Of a stretch of DNA of 64,000 nucleotides, positions 11,086 to 22,095 are shown one piece after another (positions within the stretch are counted from its first letter, which is position 1; each line of letters starts with the position of its first letter). Both the position numbers and the translations under genes were made by a program. The DNA is from Rhipicephalus microplus (lineage: Eukaryota > Arthropoda > Arachnida > Ixodida > Ixodidae): positions 193,286,491 to 193,350,490 of the forward strand of contig NC_134702.1 in NCBI RefSeq assembly GCF_043290135.1, in the 5' to 3' direction. The notes beneath the pieces were generated by a model. That model searched no databases and was not told the DNA's origin. It was given only the letters and a program-made list of their open reading frames with translations.

Positions 11086-12405
11086 ACAACGCTAATCAAC
11101 TATAATGAGTTCACTGTCACTAGTGTCACTTTCACTAGATGAATGCTCAGTTTGCTTCCATTATCGTTATTTAGGAAAGTTTTGGCTCATTACCTCAACT
11201 CTCCTAATTAGCATTGATTCTCACATCTAAGGACAGTCACACTTCATCTCGCTTTCTGAGTGGCTGTCACTCCCATATAACGCGTACTCCTCTTTTTTAT
11301 GCTCTCCGAGCATCTGACGCTGCTTTGCGGAGACTTTCCCTGACGTCGGCTGGGCCAGAAAATTGTCTTTATTATCTATCAATTTCAAGCTTTCGCGAAG
11401 CCGAAACGAGAGTCTCTCTCTCTCTCTCTTCATCCTTTTCGCACGTGTGATAACGTCTCTCGACCCCGAGACTCGTATACACGTCCCTTGCTTTGTTAGC
11501 GCACTCAAACAACGCTGGACAAAATATTTGCACCGTGTTTTGTGAAAAGCATTAGCACTGAGACACCTCCCGACGAGTCTCCCTCATTTTACGTAGACAT
11601 ATACCTAAGCGTAAGCGTAAGCACGTTCTCGCATTCCGGCTTTATAAAAATGCTGCGGTGCATGAAACCAGCGAAATTGCGCTCACAATTTCATTTGACT
11701 ACTGCTGTTATCTATTTTAGCACAATTCGTCTGCAGGCACCAAAGTCGCTCATGTGTCTTCTAATAGGAATATTGTAACAAAGGCTACCTTTGACTATAG
11801 GTACAAAACACCCTTACGTTCACCACTATACCGTGGTAGATTGCACCGAATTAGTTAAGTAGCAGCGCAGCTTCAATGAAATGTAAGGTAAGTGGTCGCT
11901 TTAAATAAGGGAAGACATTCAAGGCACATTTTCAAACATTGCATGCATCGATTTATGTGTGGTTTCATTTATGTGGTGCACCTGGAGTGTTGTTTACTTG
12001 TACTTGGCGAGATAGTGCATGGATTGCTCGGTGGCTTAAGGCCATCGAGCAATTATTTTTTTTAGCTACAGTCGTTGATTAAAGGCAAGTGCTTGGCTTT
12101 GCACAGCCCACCAAAACGTCTATTACAACGTACGCGGCATCCCGTAAGTGCTGTAGCAGACGCTCGCGGAACTGAAACTTAGATGCAGCAAATCATTGGC
12201 TATCATCGTATACTCTCGATGCTAGACGCTTTGCGTGCTACCTTGATATTATCGGCACACACTTCTTTCTTTCCTTGTCGTTTCATCGGCTATCGTCTGT
12301 CCTCCTTGCCCTCTTACGTGCCGAATAAGTTAAATTCATACCCGCGCTATAGTAATCCCTCCAGATAAGAGACGTTTTGGCTAAGAAAATGCGTAGCCAA
12401 AGAGA
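11086..12405. other. unassigned intergenic sequence with (TC)n tract
   Basis: No domain-bearing frame. A (TC)n tract lies at 11413-11429 and three TAAGCG units at about 11606-11623. The region ends at the repeat terminus at 12410, and part of it may belong to that repeat. Confidence 0.4.
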
Positions 12406-12409
12406 AAGC

Positions 12410-12426
12410 TTTGTGAATTCGGGCCC
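12410..12426. repeat. GGGCCC repeat terminus (reverse orientation)
   Basis: TTTGTGAATTCGGGCCC is the reverse complement, with one substitution, of the motif at 2680-2696. It probably marks the right-hand end of another copy of that repeat. The rest of the copy could not be delimited. Confidence 0.35.
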
Positions 12427-14055
12427 TGGTCTTGTAAAGCAAGAAACTTCTTTTTTCTCTCAGTTCAAGAACATTTCAGAGAAGACAGAAAATCTTTTTC
12501 TGTTTTCTGTTATTTAACAGATATTTTTACAGTGAATCACGCAGGCTGAATTACTGGGATCAAATATTAGGAGCATGGTTCTTCGGTCTAACACGACCGA
12601 AAATGCTGAAAACGTTAAGCTGTGTAAAATATTGCAAAAACTCATGAAGCTTCTGGCAACGATGTCTAGCTAGACGTTTCTGCTTCCAATTTCGGAAAGC
12701 CGAAACCGCCAGGTTCACTAGAGTCCAAAACACTCAAGTTTCAGGAGGGGCACGTTATTTGTGGTGTCTTGAAATGCACAATTTTCTTATATTGCTCAAA
12801 TTTTAGCGCACTGGTCATTGTGAAGTTTTTGTTCTTATGTTGTACATAGCGAAATTATTATTAGTCACACTGATTTGTTTTCAGTCGTAGCTTCCATTGA
12901 TTTTACAATTTCTGTGGTCCAAGCGTTTAAATGCAGTAAATTTCTAGATTACTGGTATTTATAACGGGTTTAAACCTAGCCTGGAGAAAAAAGAATGCAA
13001 CACAATTACTCGAATACCGCGTTATGCTCATTCATGCCCAGCTATTTCAGGTAATGTGGAGAGATCTAATAGAAGTTCTGTCCAAACAAGATTACACAAG
13101 GATAGAGTGAAGTTTGCAACCGATTTGTTGAAAAGCTAGATGTTCGTCGGTATTTTTTGACCTTAATGGGGTTTCACCAACCGCCATTGCGTGTTGTGGC
13201 TTTGTCCTTGCGCACTTCGTCAAAGTAAGTAGTGCTTTATAATACTGACATGGCGCTTTCTTGCTTTTGTGAAGGATACACTTGATGTTTAAGTTCTGCT
13301 ATTGAGCGGTACTAAATACACATAATCGAGAAGTATCGCTTGCATGTGTGGTAGTTTGATATAAATATGTGCCCTTTATCTGGAATTCTTTTCGTGCCAA
13401 TTTAGGTCCCACCATATCCTATGCCACCGCCTGTCACTACTCTTGAAGGAGTGCTTACAGACTCCTTCACAATACCCTAACTTATCTTAGCATTGGCTTC
13501 GATCTTATGCAGCTGTGTGTGTATTTTTGTCCTATCTTCTAGACCATCTTGTATTCGTGGAGCATAGGATGTTGTAAACACCTTCAAGGCAAACGACTGT
13601 CAAACTGACAAGGAAGAGTTTCCTTGTCGAAATGACAAAAACTGGCCACCCAGACAGGAGGAGTCTATCTATCCATCATCCCGTACTCCTTTCTATTGTT
13701 TAAATTTACATTATTGTTCGCGGCGAGGTCCTTGAGACGACCGTTCAAGACAAAGCGGCACAGCTTTTTCTTTGCTTTGTGTATCCATTCGTATTAGACC
13801 TTTTATAAGCAGACGGGCGCCACCAACTAGTGCGCAAGAGCTCATGAGAAGCTTGCGTGAACCACAGCTGTCACCGCGACGAGTGAGTGAGCCTCCGCTT
13901 CAGTTTGCTACTTGTGTGGTGGTAAAACATCTGATATAGATTGAATGAGTTAAGCGTCACATAACACTGCGTAATGAAATCGACAGCAGGACGGAAGGCC
14001 ATCCGCATGAATCAAAACATAACAAAACAAGGTATACGGAGACCAATAAAATTTA
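12427..14055. other. unassigned intergenic sequence
   Basis: Open frames are all short and no repeat family was recognised on either strand. Confidence 0.5.
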
Positions 14056-14095
14056 TTTTTGCTCGCTGCGGTGGTCTAGTGGCTATAGCTGTAGC
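14056..14095 (+). repeat. SINE head fragment (A box only)
   Basis: GCTGCGGTGGTCTAGTGGCT matches the first bases of the Ruka-type SINE, including the A box, but homology stops before the B box. It is a broken remnant. Confidence 0.5.
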
Positions 14096-14159
14096 ATGGA
14101 TGCCACTGATGATGTTCGCCTTTATCTTGCGATGAATTGTACTATGGTAACAGTAGCCA

Positions 14160-14193
14160 GTTTTCAAGACGTCAAAAATGACATCTTGAAAAC
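14160..14193. repeat. short inverted repeat
   Basis: GTTTTCAAGACGTC (14160-14173) and GACATCTTGAAAAC (14180-14193) pair at 13 of 14 positions across a 6-base loop. No function is implied. Confidence 0.6.
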
Positions 14194-14199
14194 AATGAA

Positions 14200-16430
14200 T
14201 TTGCTACTTTAGGATAGGCTGCCTATTAGTCTATATTGGCTAACTGGCCATTACAATAAGCGTAAATGCCACCAGGGGTATTATGCAGGATGTTCCGAGC
14301 TTCTCGAGCAGACAAAATTGCTCAGAGTTCACCCTACGCTGGCCATGGCACTGAGAGGGTGCAAAGAGCATGGATACAAATCATGTTCAAAATTGCTATA
14401 AGAACGCGTGTGGCGTCAGAAGCGCATGTTGGGTGTTTGACTTGAATATCAAAGATACAGCGCGTGAGAACACGTCAGTGCCGCCATTGAGTCAGCAGTG
14501 CAGGATCGTCACCATAATTGTCGCGCTCTCTATTCGCCAAATCAGCACGCACCTCCCACAGGCGTGTGCATGTTTGCCCTCTTTTGGGCAAGTTCTTTTA
14601 TTTCACTGCAGAAAACTTCTACTCTCAAAGGTTGTTAGGGTGTACACGCAGCACGAGACGCGTTTCGTATCTATGAAATATTGCAAATGAATTGAAAGAC
14701 AGCTTAACAACAGAGGCGCTCGCATCATGGTAGCAAGGCGGCTTTGAGTAGATATGTCATGAGCGCAGTGAATTTAAATGCGACACATAGCAGCCACGTC
14801 ATGATATTAGTTTTACTTTTCCATGCATGTGTGCAGATTGTTCGCTATAAATCTTATAGTTGAAATATTCCTCTCGCTGGCGTTGCGGCATGAGCACTCT
14901 TCCTCGGCAAAAGCGAAAGCAGTGGGCGGACCCAATTTCGGCCATGGACGTCTTTCAAGCGAAGTGATCGACGCGTTATCTCCTAAAGAATCTCATTGGT
15001 TCTGATAAGGCCCGAGTTTCATTCGTAACTGTCATGATGTCTGCGTGAGTTTGAAGGGTTTGATGCGGTGGACGCCAAATAGTAGTTTCTTTGCATATAC
15101 AATAAATTCTTCATCTTGCAACGCCGTAGAGGAGCTTGTGATCAGCTAGCTTCTTCGAGAATTTAAATTCGGTCGTCTACTCATCTGCTTGGTCTGCTTC
15201 AAAGCGAAGGCCACACCAGCTTTGTCTTAATTGTAATTTTACTAACTACCTAGGGCTTAATGAACGTAACACTGAATATTGCTGTCTTAACCCATAATGT
15301 TTCAAATAAAATAGCAGCAATTATCTCGCATGCAATCAGCGATACTATCAATATTATAGAGCTGTTCATCTAAATGCTTATTAGCAAGATCCTAATGCCC
15401 ATCAAATTAGTAAGGTCTAACTATCACAGTTTTATTTAGCGTGCGCATGATTAACATCTAGTTAACTGGGATGATTTAGTTAGTGCATCAACTAGCAGGC
15501 TTTAGTTAGCACGGTTTTAGCTTTGCAAGGCTTCATAGCCACGGTCCTATTAGGGTGTATTTATCTCGGTCTTAGCACGACTAGGCTTAATCACCTAAGT
15601 CACAGCATGTCTTGGCCTATATAAAGAAGTATACTGCACAGACAAATAGATCCTTAGCCAACTGCACGTGCACGAGTGCAAGCGGGCGAAGAAGACGACA
15701 AGAAACGAGCACAGAGGCTTAGTAGCGCGCTTCAATGTACAGGCTGACCATAATGCTTAATTCGTGGTCTCAGGGTTAGCCGCGGTGGCGATGTTGGGAG
15801 GTGCTTCGCCACAATGAATCCAAGAGGCCATCGTGCTGATTGTTTTAAAGAAGATATGATGCAGGCATTAAAAGCTTCAGACTGACCTTAAACAGCTAGT
15901 GCCTTCAAAGTTTTCATCTGTAAAGCATCTGACAGTTTTATTGCATGGAGCACTTTCGCGCTCAGCGAAACATCAAGCAAACGAAAGAAGATGGCTCTGG
16001 TTTCAAAACACCACCCAACTTTGTCGACCATCCGTGACACGATGCTGGGCTCCATCTTAACCAGCGCAACGCAGCGGGCTGAGACTTTCCTAAAGAGTGG
16101 CCACTCGAGCCTTTTCGCGGCCGTACAAGGAAGGGTCTGACCAACCGCTAGATAGCGCACCGATGCTCGCTTCCACTCGTTCGTCAACACATGTAGCCAC
16201 TTAAGGAGGCCCATGAAGACCCAACTTTGGCATCAGTTTTTGTAAACAAAAATTCGTCTATTTGGCGCCCCTTCATGATGGCTATACATCGGGTTGAGCT
16301 GAGGACGTTTAATTCGTTACCACAAAAATAGGTAAAATCTGAATAGAAAGTGTTGTTTTTCGGCATTTGTTCTGCACAAAGGGTACACATCTATGTGGTT
16401 TAAATATACTGTACAAGTACTCCCTTTGTG
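14200..16430. other. unassigned intergenic sequence with unrecognised open frames
   Basis: A 106-codon frame (14370-14690, plus) and a 108-codon frame (15888-16214, minus) are the longest. The minus frame follows, in another phase, a 68-codon frame at 16184-16390. I recognise no domain in any of them. The two minus frames could be the decayed remains of one coding region, but this is not supported by a motif. Confidence 0.35.
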
Positions 16431-16432
16431 GA

Positions 16433-16510
16433 AGCATGGCTGTGTAGCCTATCGGTAAGGACCCTTGCTGTCGGAGTATGAAGATATGGCTTCAAGCTCC
16501 AGTATCGTGA
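16433..16510 (+). repeat. possible tRNA-like segment
   Basis: TGTAGCCTATCGG (from 16443) resembles an A box and GGCTTCAAGCTCC (16488-16500) a degenerate B box. The spacing fits a Pol III promoter, but no cloverleaf was verified. Confidence 0.25.
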
Positions 16511-16673
16511 AGAAAAGTGTTGCTTTTTTAGTTATGCTGAAGACATAATTGGGTCTGATTAGCCACTCGTGAAGCTCAAAGCAGTGGAGTGTATCGACCG
16601 CAAGAACCTACGGGAGTGTTTGCTTTTTATGTAACTACGTTTCTCTATGCTGTTGGTTCAATAAAAATGGGAG

Positions 16674-16717
16674 TCGCCCGAGCTCGGAAAAATATCTATT
16701 TTTCCAAGCTCGGGCGA
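16674..16717. repeat. strong 19-bp hairpin
   Basis: The arm 16674-16692 (TCGCCCGAGCTCGGAAAAA) pairs with 16699-16717 at 18 of 19 positions, with a 6-base loop TATCTA. An AATAAA lies about 15 bases upstream. It could be a snap-back repeat remnant or an RNA hairpin; nothing in the flanks decides. Confidence 0.8.
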
Positions 16718-16788
16718 TAATGCATAGTGCGCAAGGGCACATAGTTTTCAAAATGCATTTCTTAGCGAGCTTTGGCGACTTTGAGCGT

Positions 16789-16855
16789 ATCTATCTATCT
16801 ATCTATCTATGTATCTATCTATCTATCTATCTATCATCTATCTATCTATCTATAT
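16789..16855. repeat. (ATCT)n microsatellite
   Basis: About sixteen ATCT units occur, with one GTATC and one CATC interruption. Confidence 0.9.
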
Positions 16856-16999
16856 ACCTATCCGTATACGACTTTTAGCTCTTCTGGCCGTTTCGATAGT
16901 GTTATCAATACCAAACTTGGTATGACATAACATGGGTCTATGAGTAACATATATGAATAGTCACTGCATGAAAATTATGATATGTTTGTAATTAATGTC

Positions 17000-17760
17000 G
17001 TGATTTACGTTTCATGGTCCTGCTGCTCTTGCGGTGGTTTCGTTCACATGGCATGTTGCGAAACTGGTGTGGTATGGCAAGACTGCATGGCGAATACAAG
17101 CGACAGACCCTAACATGAAAATTATGGCATGCGTGTCATGTAACAACATGACTACATGCCACACTCATGATGCGCTTACGGCCGTTTCGCCTGCGTCACA
17201 TATACCAAATTTTGTATTACAGTACGCGAATGGATGACGAAGGTATGTGACTGATGCAAACATGATAATCATCAGATGCGTGTCATGTAACAACATGACT
17301 GCATGCCACGCTCATGATGCGCTGGCGGCCGTTTCGCTAGCTTCAATTATACCAAACTTGTTATTACGGGACATGAATGAATGACGAAGGTTTGATACTG
17401 GTGCAAACGTGATAAACATGAGATGCGTGTCATGTAACAACATGACTACATGCTACGCTCATGATGCGCTCGCGGCCATTTCGCTAGCTTCACTCGTACC
17501 AAATTCGGTATTTCGCGACGCGAACGGACGACATAGGTAAATGACACATCCAAACATGATAATCACGACATGCGTGTTATGTAACAACATGACTACATGC
17601 CACACTGATGATGCGCTCGTAGCCGTTTTGCTAGCTTCGAATATGCCAACTTTGGCCGTACGCGACACATATAGATGACGAAGGTATGTGAATGGTGCAA
17701 AAATGGTAATCATGAGATTCGTGTCATGTGAGAACATGACTGCATGCCAAAGTCAGGGCA
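17000..17760. repeat. 147-bp tandem satellite array, first block
   Basis: The phrase GCGTGTCATGTAACAACATGAC recurs (with changes) at 17131, 17278, 17425, 17572 and 17719, that is, at exact 147-base steps. Each unit also carries CATGATGCGCT-CGGCCGTTTCGCTAGC, ACCAAA and GACGAAGGTA in the same order. Units differ at a moderate share of sites, so the array is not freshly amplified. Because 147 is a multiple of three, open frames run through several units (for example a 92-codon minus frame at 17459-17737); these are by-products, not genes. Older, weaker copies extend left to about 16870. Confidence 0.88.
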
Positions 17761-18135
17761 CCAGTACATTTCGACGTGACGCGGTGCGCGTGCTTAACGA
17801 CGTTCATTTCGTCGCGTCACGCGGCGTTGCTATGCCAGGCGCCAGTCCTGCTGTATACTCGCAAGCGCGCGCCACGCTGCGTTGCTTTGACGCATGCGAT
17901 CTTCAGTGCGTCCGGCGTCTCTCCATTACGAAAAGAGAGAGACGCATTGTTGTCTGGGTAACGCATCGTTTCAAAATGCAGCACGTCGTATTTCATGCCG
18001 GTTGCCGTCAGGCCGCACCAACGGACGCTGGTCGCGCCGGGCGTCACACTATAGAGTGCTCACGCTTTTCTGACATAGGATCGCTTTGTCCGGCGTTGCG
18101 TGCTTTAATACTGTGTTCATGTATATTGGACCCTT
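17761..18135. repeat. GC-rich segment interrupting the satellite
   Basis: The sequence between two satellite blocks is unlike the 147-bp unit: GC-rich, with repeated ACGTGACGCGGTGCGC/CGTCGCGTCACGCGGCG phrases that form inverted repeats (about 17774 and 17812). It may be an inserted element or a second repeat type. A 157-codon frame that crosses it from the satellite has no recognised domain. Confidence 0.5.
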
Positions 18136-18440
18136 TAGAATGCGCTCGCGGCCATTTTTAAAGCTCCACATATACCAAATTTAGTGTTATGTGACGTCAA
18201 CGGAGGACGAAATATATGACTGGTGCAAACATGATGATCCTGACAGGCGTGTCATGCAAGAACATGACAACATACCACGCTGATAGCGAGCTCGTGACCG
18301 TTTCGGTAGCTCCACATATGCAAAATTTATATCACATGACGTAAATAGATGACAAAGGAAAACGACACATCCAAACATGATAATTACGACACGGAAGTCA
18401 TGTACAGCGTCGTTTACCGCCACCTCGTAACGTTGCGCAG
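18136..18440. repeat. 147-bp satellite array, second block
   Basis: About two further diverged units resume after the GC-rich segment, recognisable by GCGCTCGCGGCCATTT, ACATATACCAAATTTAG, GGCGTGTCATGCAAGAACATGAC (18247) and the next equivalent near 18393, about 146 bases on. Confidence 0.75.
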
Positions 18441-19467
18441 ATTTTAAAGTGACATATCAACATTTCTCATTCCTACTTCGCATATCATCGATTCGCACGA
18501 TACGTGAGGTCTGCTGATGTTTTTCGATTTTTTTGTCGATTACTAGACAGATACCCTCAGGTCCATGCTGTGGTCATCTATAACGTTGCAAGAACATGCA
18601 GTCGTGTCACTGCTGATATTCACACACAGATGCAACCGGTGTACAATAATACACTGCAGTGTGCATTTTTAGAGCGTTTCAGTGAGGCGAAGCAGGGCAA
18701 ATTTTAATACAAAAAGACTTTAAACACAGTGATGCGGAACGCCACGGCACTTGTTGTGGTCAGAGTTGTGACCACCTTCAGATCCTCCAAACAATGACCT
18801 TCACGTCAGGTAACTTGCGAGGGATGGAAATATTCGAACTCCAAATGCAATTAATAAACTATTATCTAATATACATTGATGATAGGTGCTGTAAATGACC
18901 CGTTTCTCATTAAGAAAAAAGCGTCACTAGCAGTTGTTTCGTGCAATTTCTCAGGTTTACTAAACATCATGACTGTGACCTTCTGTTCTCACTTGGGAAT
19001 CTCGAGATAGCTGGCGAGTTCTGTAACCGCTATGATGTCAGTAGGAGTGGTGACTTTTCTGCCTTTAAAAGACAGCCTTCCAGCTGCGTTTTCATTCTTC
19101 AGTTTCCCTATCTCTTCCTATTATTACAGAAAAAGATCAGTGGTTCTCACCGTCCTGCTTGACCTAAGCAGTACAGAGCACCATAAGTATTATCCCGCAT
19201 GCTCGTGAAAACCAACGCCTAGTGAGATTTACAGTATATTTAGCTCTTTTAAAGAGAATACAGCGGCCATACCCATACCTTGTGAATAAGGCGTATTGTA
19301 TGAGACCATTTCAGTGTGTTGAATAGACCAGGCGGTGGTGTTGAGTTCTCAGAGCACCGATGTGCTCTGCAGGTACACACTGCAGTGACGTTTAGTTTAA
19401 CTACCACGTGATTGGATTTGTAAATCAAGTTGGACCATTCTACCAATACATACTTGTTTCTGCGCTT
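18441..19467. other. unassigned intergenic sequence
   Basis: No coding or repeat signal recognised on either strand. Confidence 0.45.
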
Positions 19468-20470
19468 CAAGTGTAATTTTTTATTTATATTTGGCGCAAC
19501 ATGAGAAGGTAGGCTACAGTAGAGTCGGATATCCCAACATCATAACAGTAATATACAATAGTAACACAGAGAAAAGAAATATTAAGAAGAAAATAAAAAA
19601 ACCAATGAAATGCAATATGTACTAAAAATGTACGGCATATAATGCATGAATAAGTACAGTATGTATGGTCCTAGTCCGGTTACTATATCGAGATTACACT
19701 GCGGATAGAGTCCGTACAGATAGTGGCAAGGTATGATATGATTTAAAGCCACTTCATTAGACTTGTGTTCAATAAAAAATCGCGGAGGGCGCTCACTGCG
19801 CACCTTTGATTACCCGAATGCGGCCATGGTCCAAGTATTTTTGTAATTGTGAATGGTAGTCTGTCAAGTCGGTTCAAGCGATCCCTCAGTTCAGCGCGTT
19901 GTTGATCGTATTGCTGACATTCTAAAAGAATATGCTCGTCTTACGCATCGACAGAATCACAGTGGCGGCAGTGCAGGAACGTTCGTCTTTTTGTGCGGCA
20001 TAAAAAGTGAGGTGTGTGTGAAACACCTAATCGTAGACGGTGCAATGGCGTGTAGAATGTTCTATCGACCGTAAGAGCAATTTTTCAGCGAAAAATTCAG
20101 AAACAAGGGATAAAACAATATGCGACACACACCATCGCTACCATCACTAGCTTCGAACTGAAGTTCACTAACTGGAAGTGGAGGCAGAGATCGGAAAGTG
20201 TCTATACCTCCATTGTGTCACGCTCTCGTTTGCTAATATGCTACAGCAGAGCTGCTTCGACCAATGGAGTCCACTTCCTTGCCTTGCCTGGTATCAAAAA
20301 AAAACAATTCAAAAAGCATTCCTTTGATGGTGTCACTAGTGAGCTCAGCAAATAGAGGCAAAGAGCGCAAAACAGTGGCAAGGAGGGCTATCGTGGAAGC
20401 TTTCCTTTCCCGCTTCATAGTCAAGCAGACTGTCTTTGTGTCCTCATGCAGATCTGCCGAGATTACGCGG
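19468..20470 (-). mobile_element. decayed 3' part of a non-LTR retrotransposon
   Basis: Reading the minus strand from 20470, the remains of an RNase H domain appear near 20290-20220 (LHW...ILANES, compare the family's LQW..H.GI.GNE). Then at about 20000-19770 comes the C-terminal Cys/His region HCRHC...DEHILLECQQY, followed by RLDRLPFT and KILGPWP. This order is typical of RNase H-bearing tick non-LTR elements. The coding part has stops and frame changes. A 3' UTR follows, ending in AAATATAAATAAAAAATTAC near 19468. Motifs in it match the fragment at 10935-11085, so the two insertions belong to one family. The 5' part is missing. Confidence 0.65.
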
Positions 20471-20729
20471 TCACTTGTCAGCCTTAGTTATTGATTTGAA
20501 ATAGTGTTTGAGTAGTCTTTGAGTAACGTGGACAGCTTTAGGCTGACTGATTTCTCATGAAGGCGAAATTCGAGCGATATATGTAATATGTCAATCTTTT
20601 TCGCGTTAAATCGGATGTTTCATTCCGAAAAACACCACAAATAGAAGTGGTGGGAAAGCGTTAATCGGCAAAAGCACCTTTAACACCCAAAGACCTGTGT
20701 ACAAAATTATGAAACAATTAACTTGTAAT

Positions 20730-20741
20730 ATCCGAATCATT
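20730..20741. repeat. left target-site duplication of RTE insertion
   Basis: ATCCGAATCATT, identical to 22084-22095; bases on both outer sides differ between copies. Confidence 0.93.
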
Positions 20742-22083
20742 GGAATTGGAAGAACGCTAACATCATCTTAATACATAAGAAAGGAGATGACAAGGACTTG
20801 AAGAATTACAGGCCGATCAGCTTGCTCTCTGTAGTATACAAGCTATTTACAAAGGTAATTGCTAACAGAGTAAAGAAAACATTAGAATTCAATCAACCAA
20901 AGGAACAAGCAGGATTTCGAACAGGCTACTCAACAATTGACCACATTCATACTATCAATCAGGTAATAGAGAAATGCTCAGAGTATAACCAACCACTATA
21001 CATAGCCTTCATAGATTGCGAGAAGGCGTTTGATTCAGTAGAAATATCAGCCGTCATGCAAACACTGCGGAATCAGGGCGTAGATGAAGTATATATAAAC
21101 ATTCTGGAAGAAATCTACAGGGGATCAACTGCTACCATAGTGCTTCATAAAGAAAGCAACAGAATACCAATCAAGAAGGGTGTAAGGCAGGGGGACACAA
21201 TTTCCCCAATGCTATTTACCGCGTGCTTACAGGAGGTTTTCAGAAGCCTAGAATGGGAACAGTTAGGGATAAGAGTCAATGGAGAATACCTTAGTAACCT
21301 GCGCTTCGCCGATGACATTGCATTGCTGAGTAACTCGGGGGACGAATTGCAACTCATGATTACGGAGTTAGACAAGGAGAGCAGAAAGGTGGGTCTTAAA
21401 ATTAATCTGCAGAAAACGAAAATAATGTACAACAACCTCGGCAAGGAGCAGCGCTTCGAGATAGGTAATAGTGCACTTGAAGTTGTAAAAGACTATGTCT
21501 ACTTAGGGCAGGTAATAACCGCAGAACCGAACCACGAGATTGAAGTAACTAGAAGAATAAGAATGGGGTGGAGCACATTCGGCAAGCACTCTCAAATTAT
21601 GACAGGTAGATTGCCACTATCCCTCAAGAGGAAGGTATATAACAGCTGTATCTTGCCGGTACTTAGCTACGGAGCAGAAACCTGGAGACTTACAAAGAGA
21701 GTTCAGCTTAAATTGAGGACGACGCAGCGAGCAATGGAAAGAAAAATGGTAGGTGTAACCTTAAGAGACAAGAAGAGAGCAGAGTGGATTAGGGAACAAA
21801 CGGGGGTTAAGGATATCATAGCTGAAATCAAGAAGAAGAAATGGACATGGGCAGGGCATGTAGCGCGTAGACAGGATAACCGCTGGTCATTAAGGGTAAC
21901 TGACTGGATTCCCAGAGAAGGGAAGCGGGTTAGGGGGAGACAGAAGGTTAGGTGGGCAGATGAGATTAAGAAGTTTGCGGGTATAAATTGGCAGCACCAA
22001 GCACAGGACCGGGTTAACTGGCGGAACATGGGAGAGGCCTTTGTCCTGCAGTGGACGTAGTCAGGCTGATGATGATGATGATG
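20742..22083 (+). mobile_element. 5'-truncated RTE-clade non-LTR retrotransposon
   Basis: The insertion is bounded by a perfect 12-bp direct repeat (20730-20741 and 22084-22095). It holds the RT and C-terminal part of the element's ORF, a 3' UTR of only about 20 bases and a 3' end of GAT trinucleotides. Very short 3' UTRs and simple-repeat tails are typical of RTE elements. The endonuclease domain and the start of RT are lost by 5' truncation. The open frame is undamaged, so the insertion is recent. Confidence 0.92.
20744..22060 (+). CDS. RTE-type reverse transcriptase, N-terminally truncated
   Basis: Intact relatives nick the target, prime on it and copy the element's RNA into DNA. The frame is open from the insertion junction, about 438 codons; there is no native start, since the upstream half is missing. 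RT motifs in order: [10 protein letters not shown] and NYRPISLLS (about residues 9-28), [13 protein letters not shown] (motif A with catalytic Asp, about residue 90), [11 protein letters not shown] (motif B) and [10 protein letters not shown] (motif C, FADD). Then come thumb and C-terminal sequences rich in Lys/Arg ([13 protein letters not shown]) and a WADEIKK segment characteristic of the clade. Catalytic residues are all present, but without endonuclease the protein could not mobilise itself. Confidence 0.9.
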   Translation, partial: NWKNANIILIHKKGDDKDLKNYRPISLLSVVYKLFTKVIANRVKKTLEFNQPKEQAGFRTGYSTIDHIHTINQVIEKCSEYNQPLYIAFIDCEKAFDSVEISAVMQTLRNQGVDEVYINILEEIYRGSTATIVLHKESNRIPIKKGVRQGDTISPMLFTACLQEVFRSLEWEQLGIRVNGEYLSNLRFADDIALLSNSGDELQLMITELDKESRKVGLKINLQKTKIMYNNLGKEQRFEIGNSALEVVKDYVYLGQVITAEPNHEIEVTRRIRMGWSTFGKHSQIMTGRLPLSLKRKVYNSCILPVLSYGAETWRLTKRVQLKLRTTQRAMERKMVGVTLRDKKRAEWIREQTGVKDIIAEIKKKKWTWAGHVARRQDNRWSLRVTDWIPREGKRVRGRQKVRWADEIKKFAGINWQHQAQDRVNWRNMGEAFVLQWT

Positions 22084-22085
22084 AT
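22064..22085. repeat. (GAT)n tail of RTE element
   Basis: Six to seven GAT units form the 3' end of the insertion and run into the right target-site duplication. Confidence 0.85.
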
Positions 22086-22095
22086 CCGAATCATT
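22084..22095. repeat. right target-site duplication of RTE insertion
   Basis: ATCCGAATCATT, identical to 20730-20741. Confidence 0.93.

Noticed and set aside
14370..14690. 106-codon plus-strand frame as a gene
   Set aside because: No domain, no splice or start context, and composition like flanking non-coding DNA.
17459..17737. 92-codon minus-strand frame with internal repetition
   Set aside because: It is the 147-bp satellite read in frame; 147 is divisible by three, so openness repeats with the unit.
17000..18440. CRISPR-like array
   Set aside because: The 147-bp units are contiguous diverged tandem repeats without short identical repeats and unique spacers, and the window is eukaryotic.
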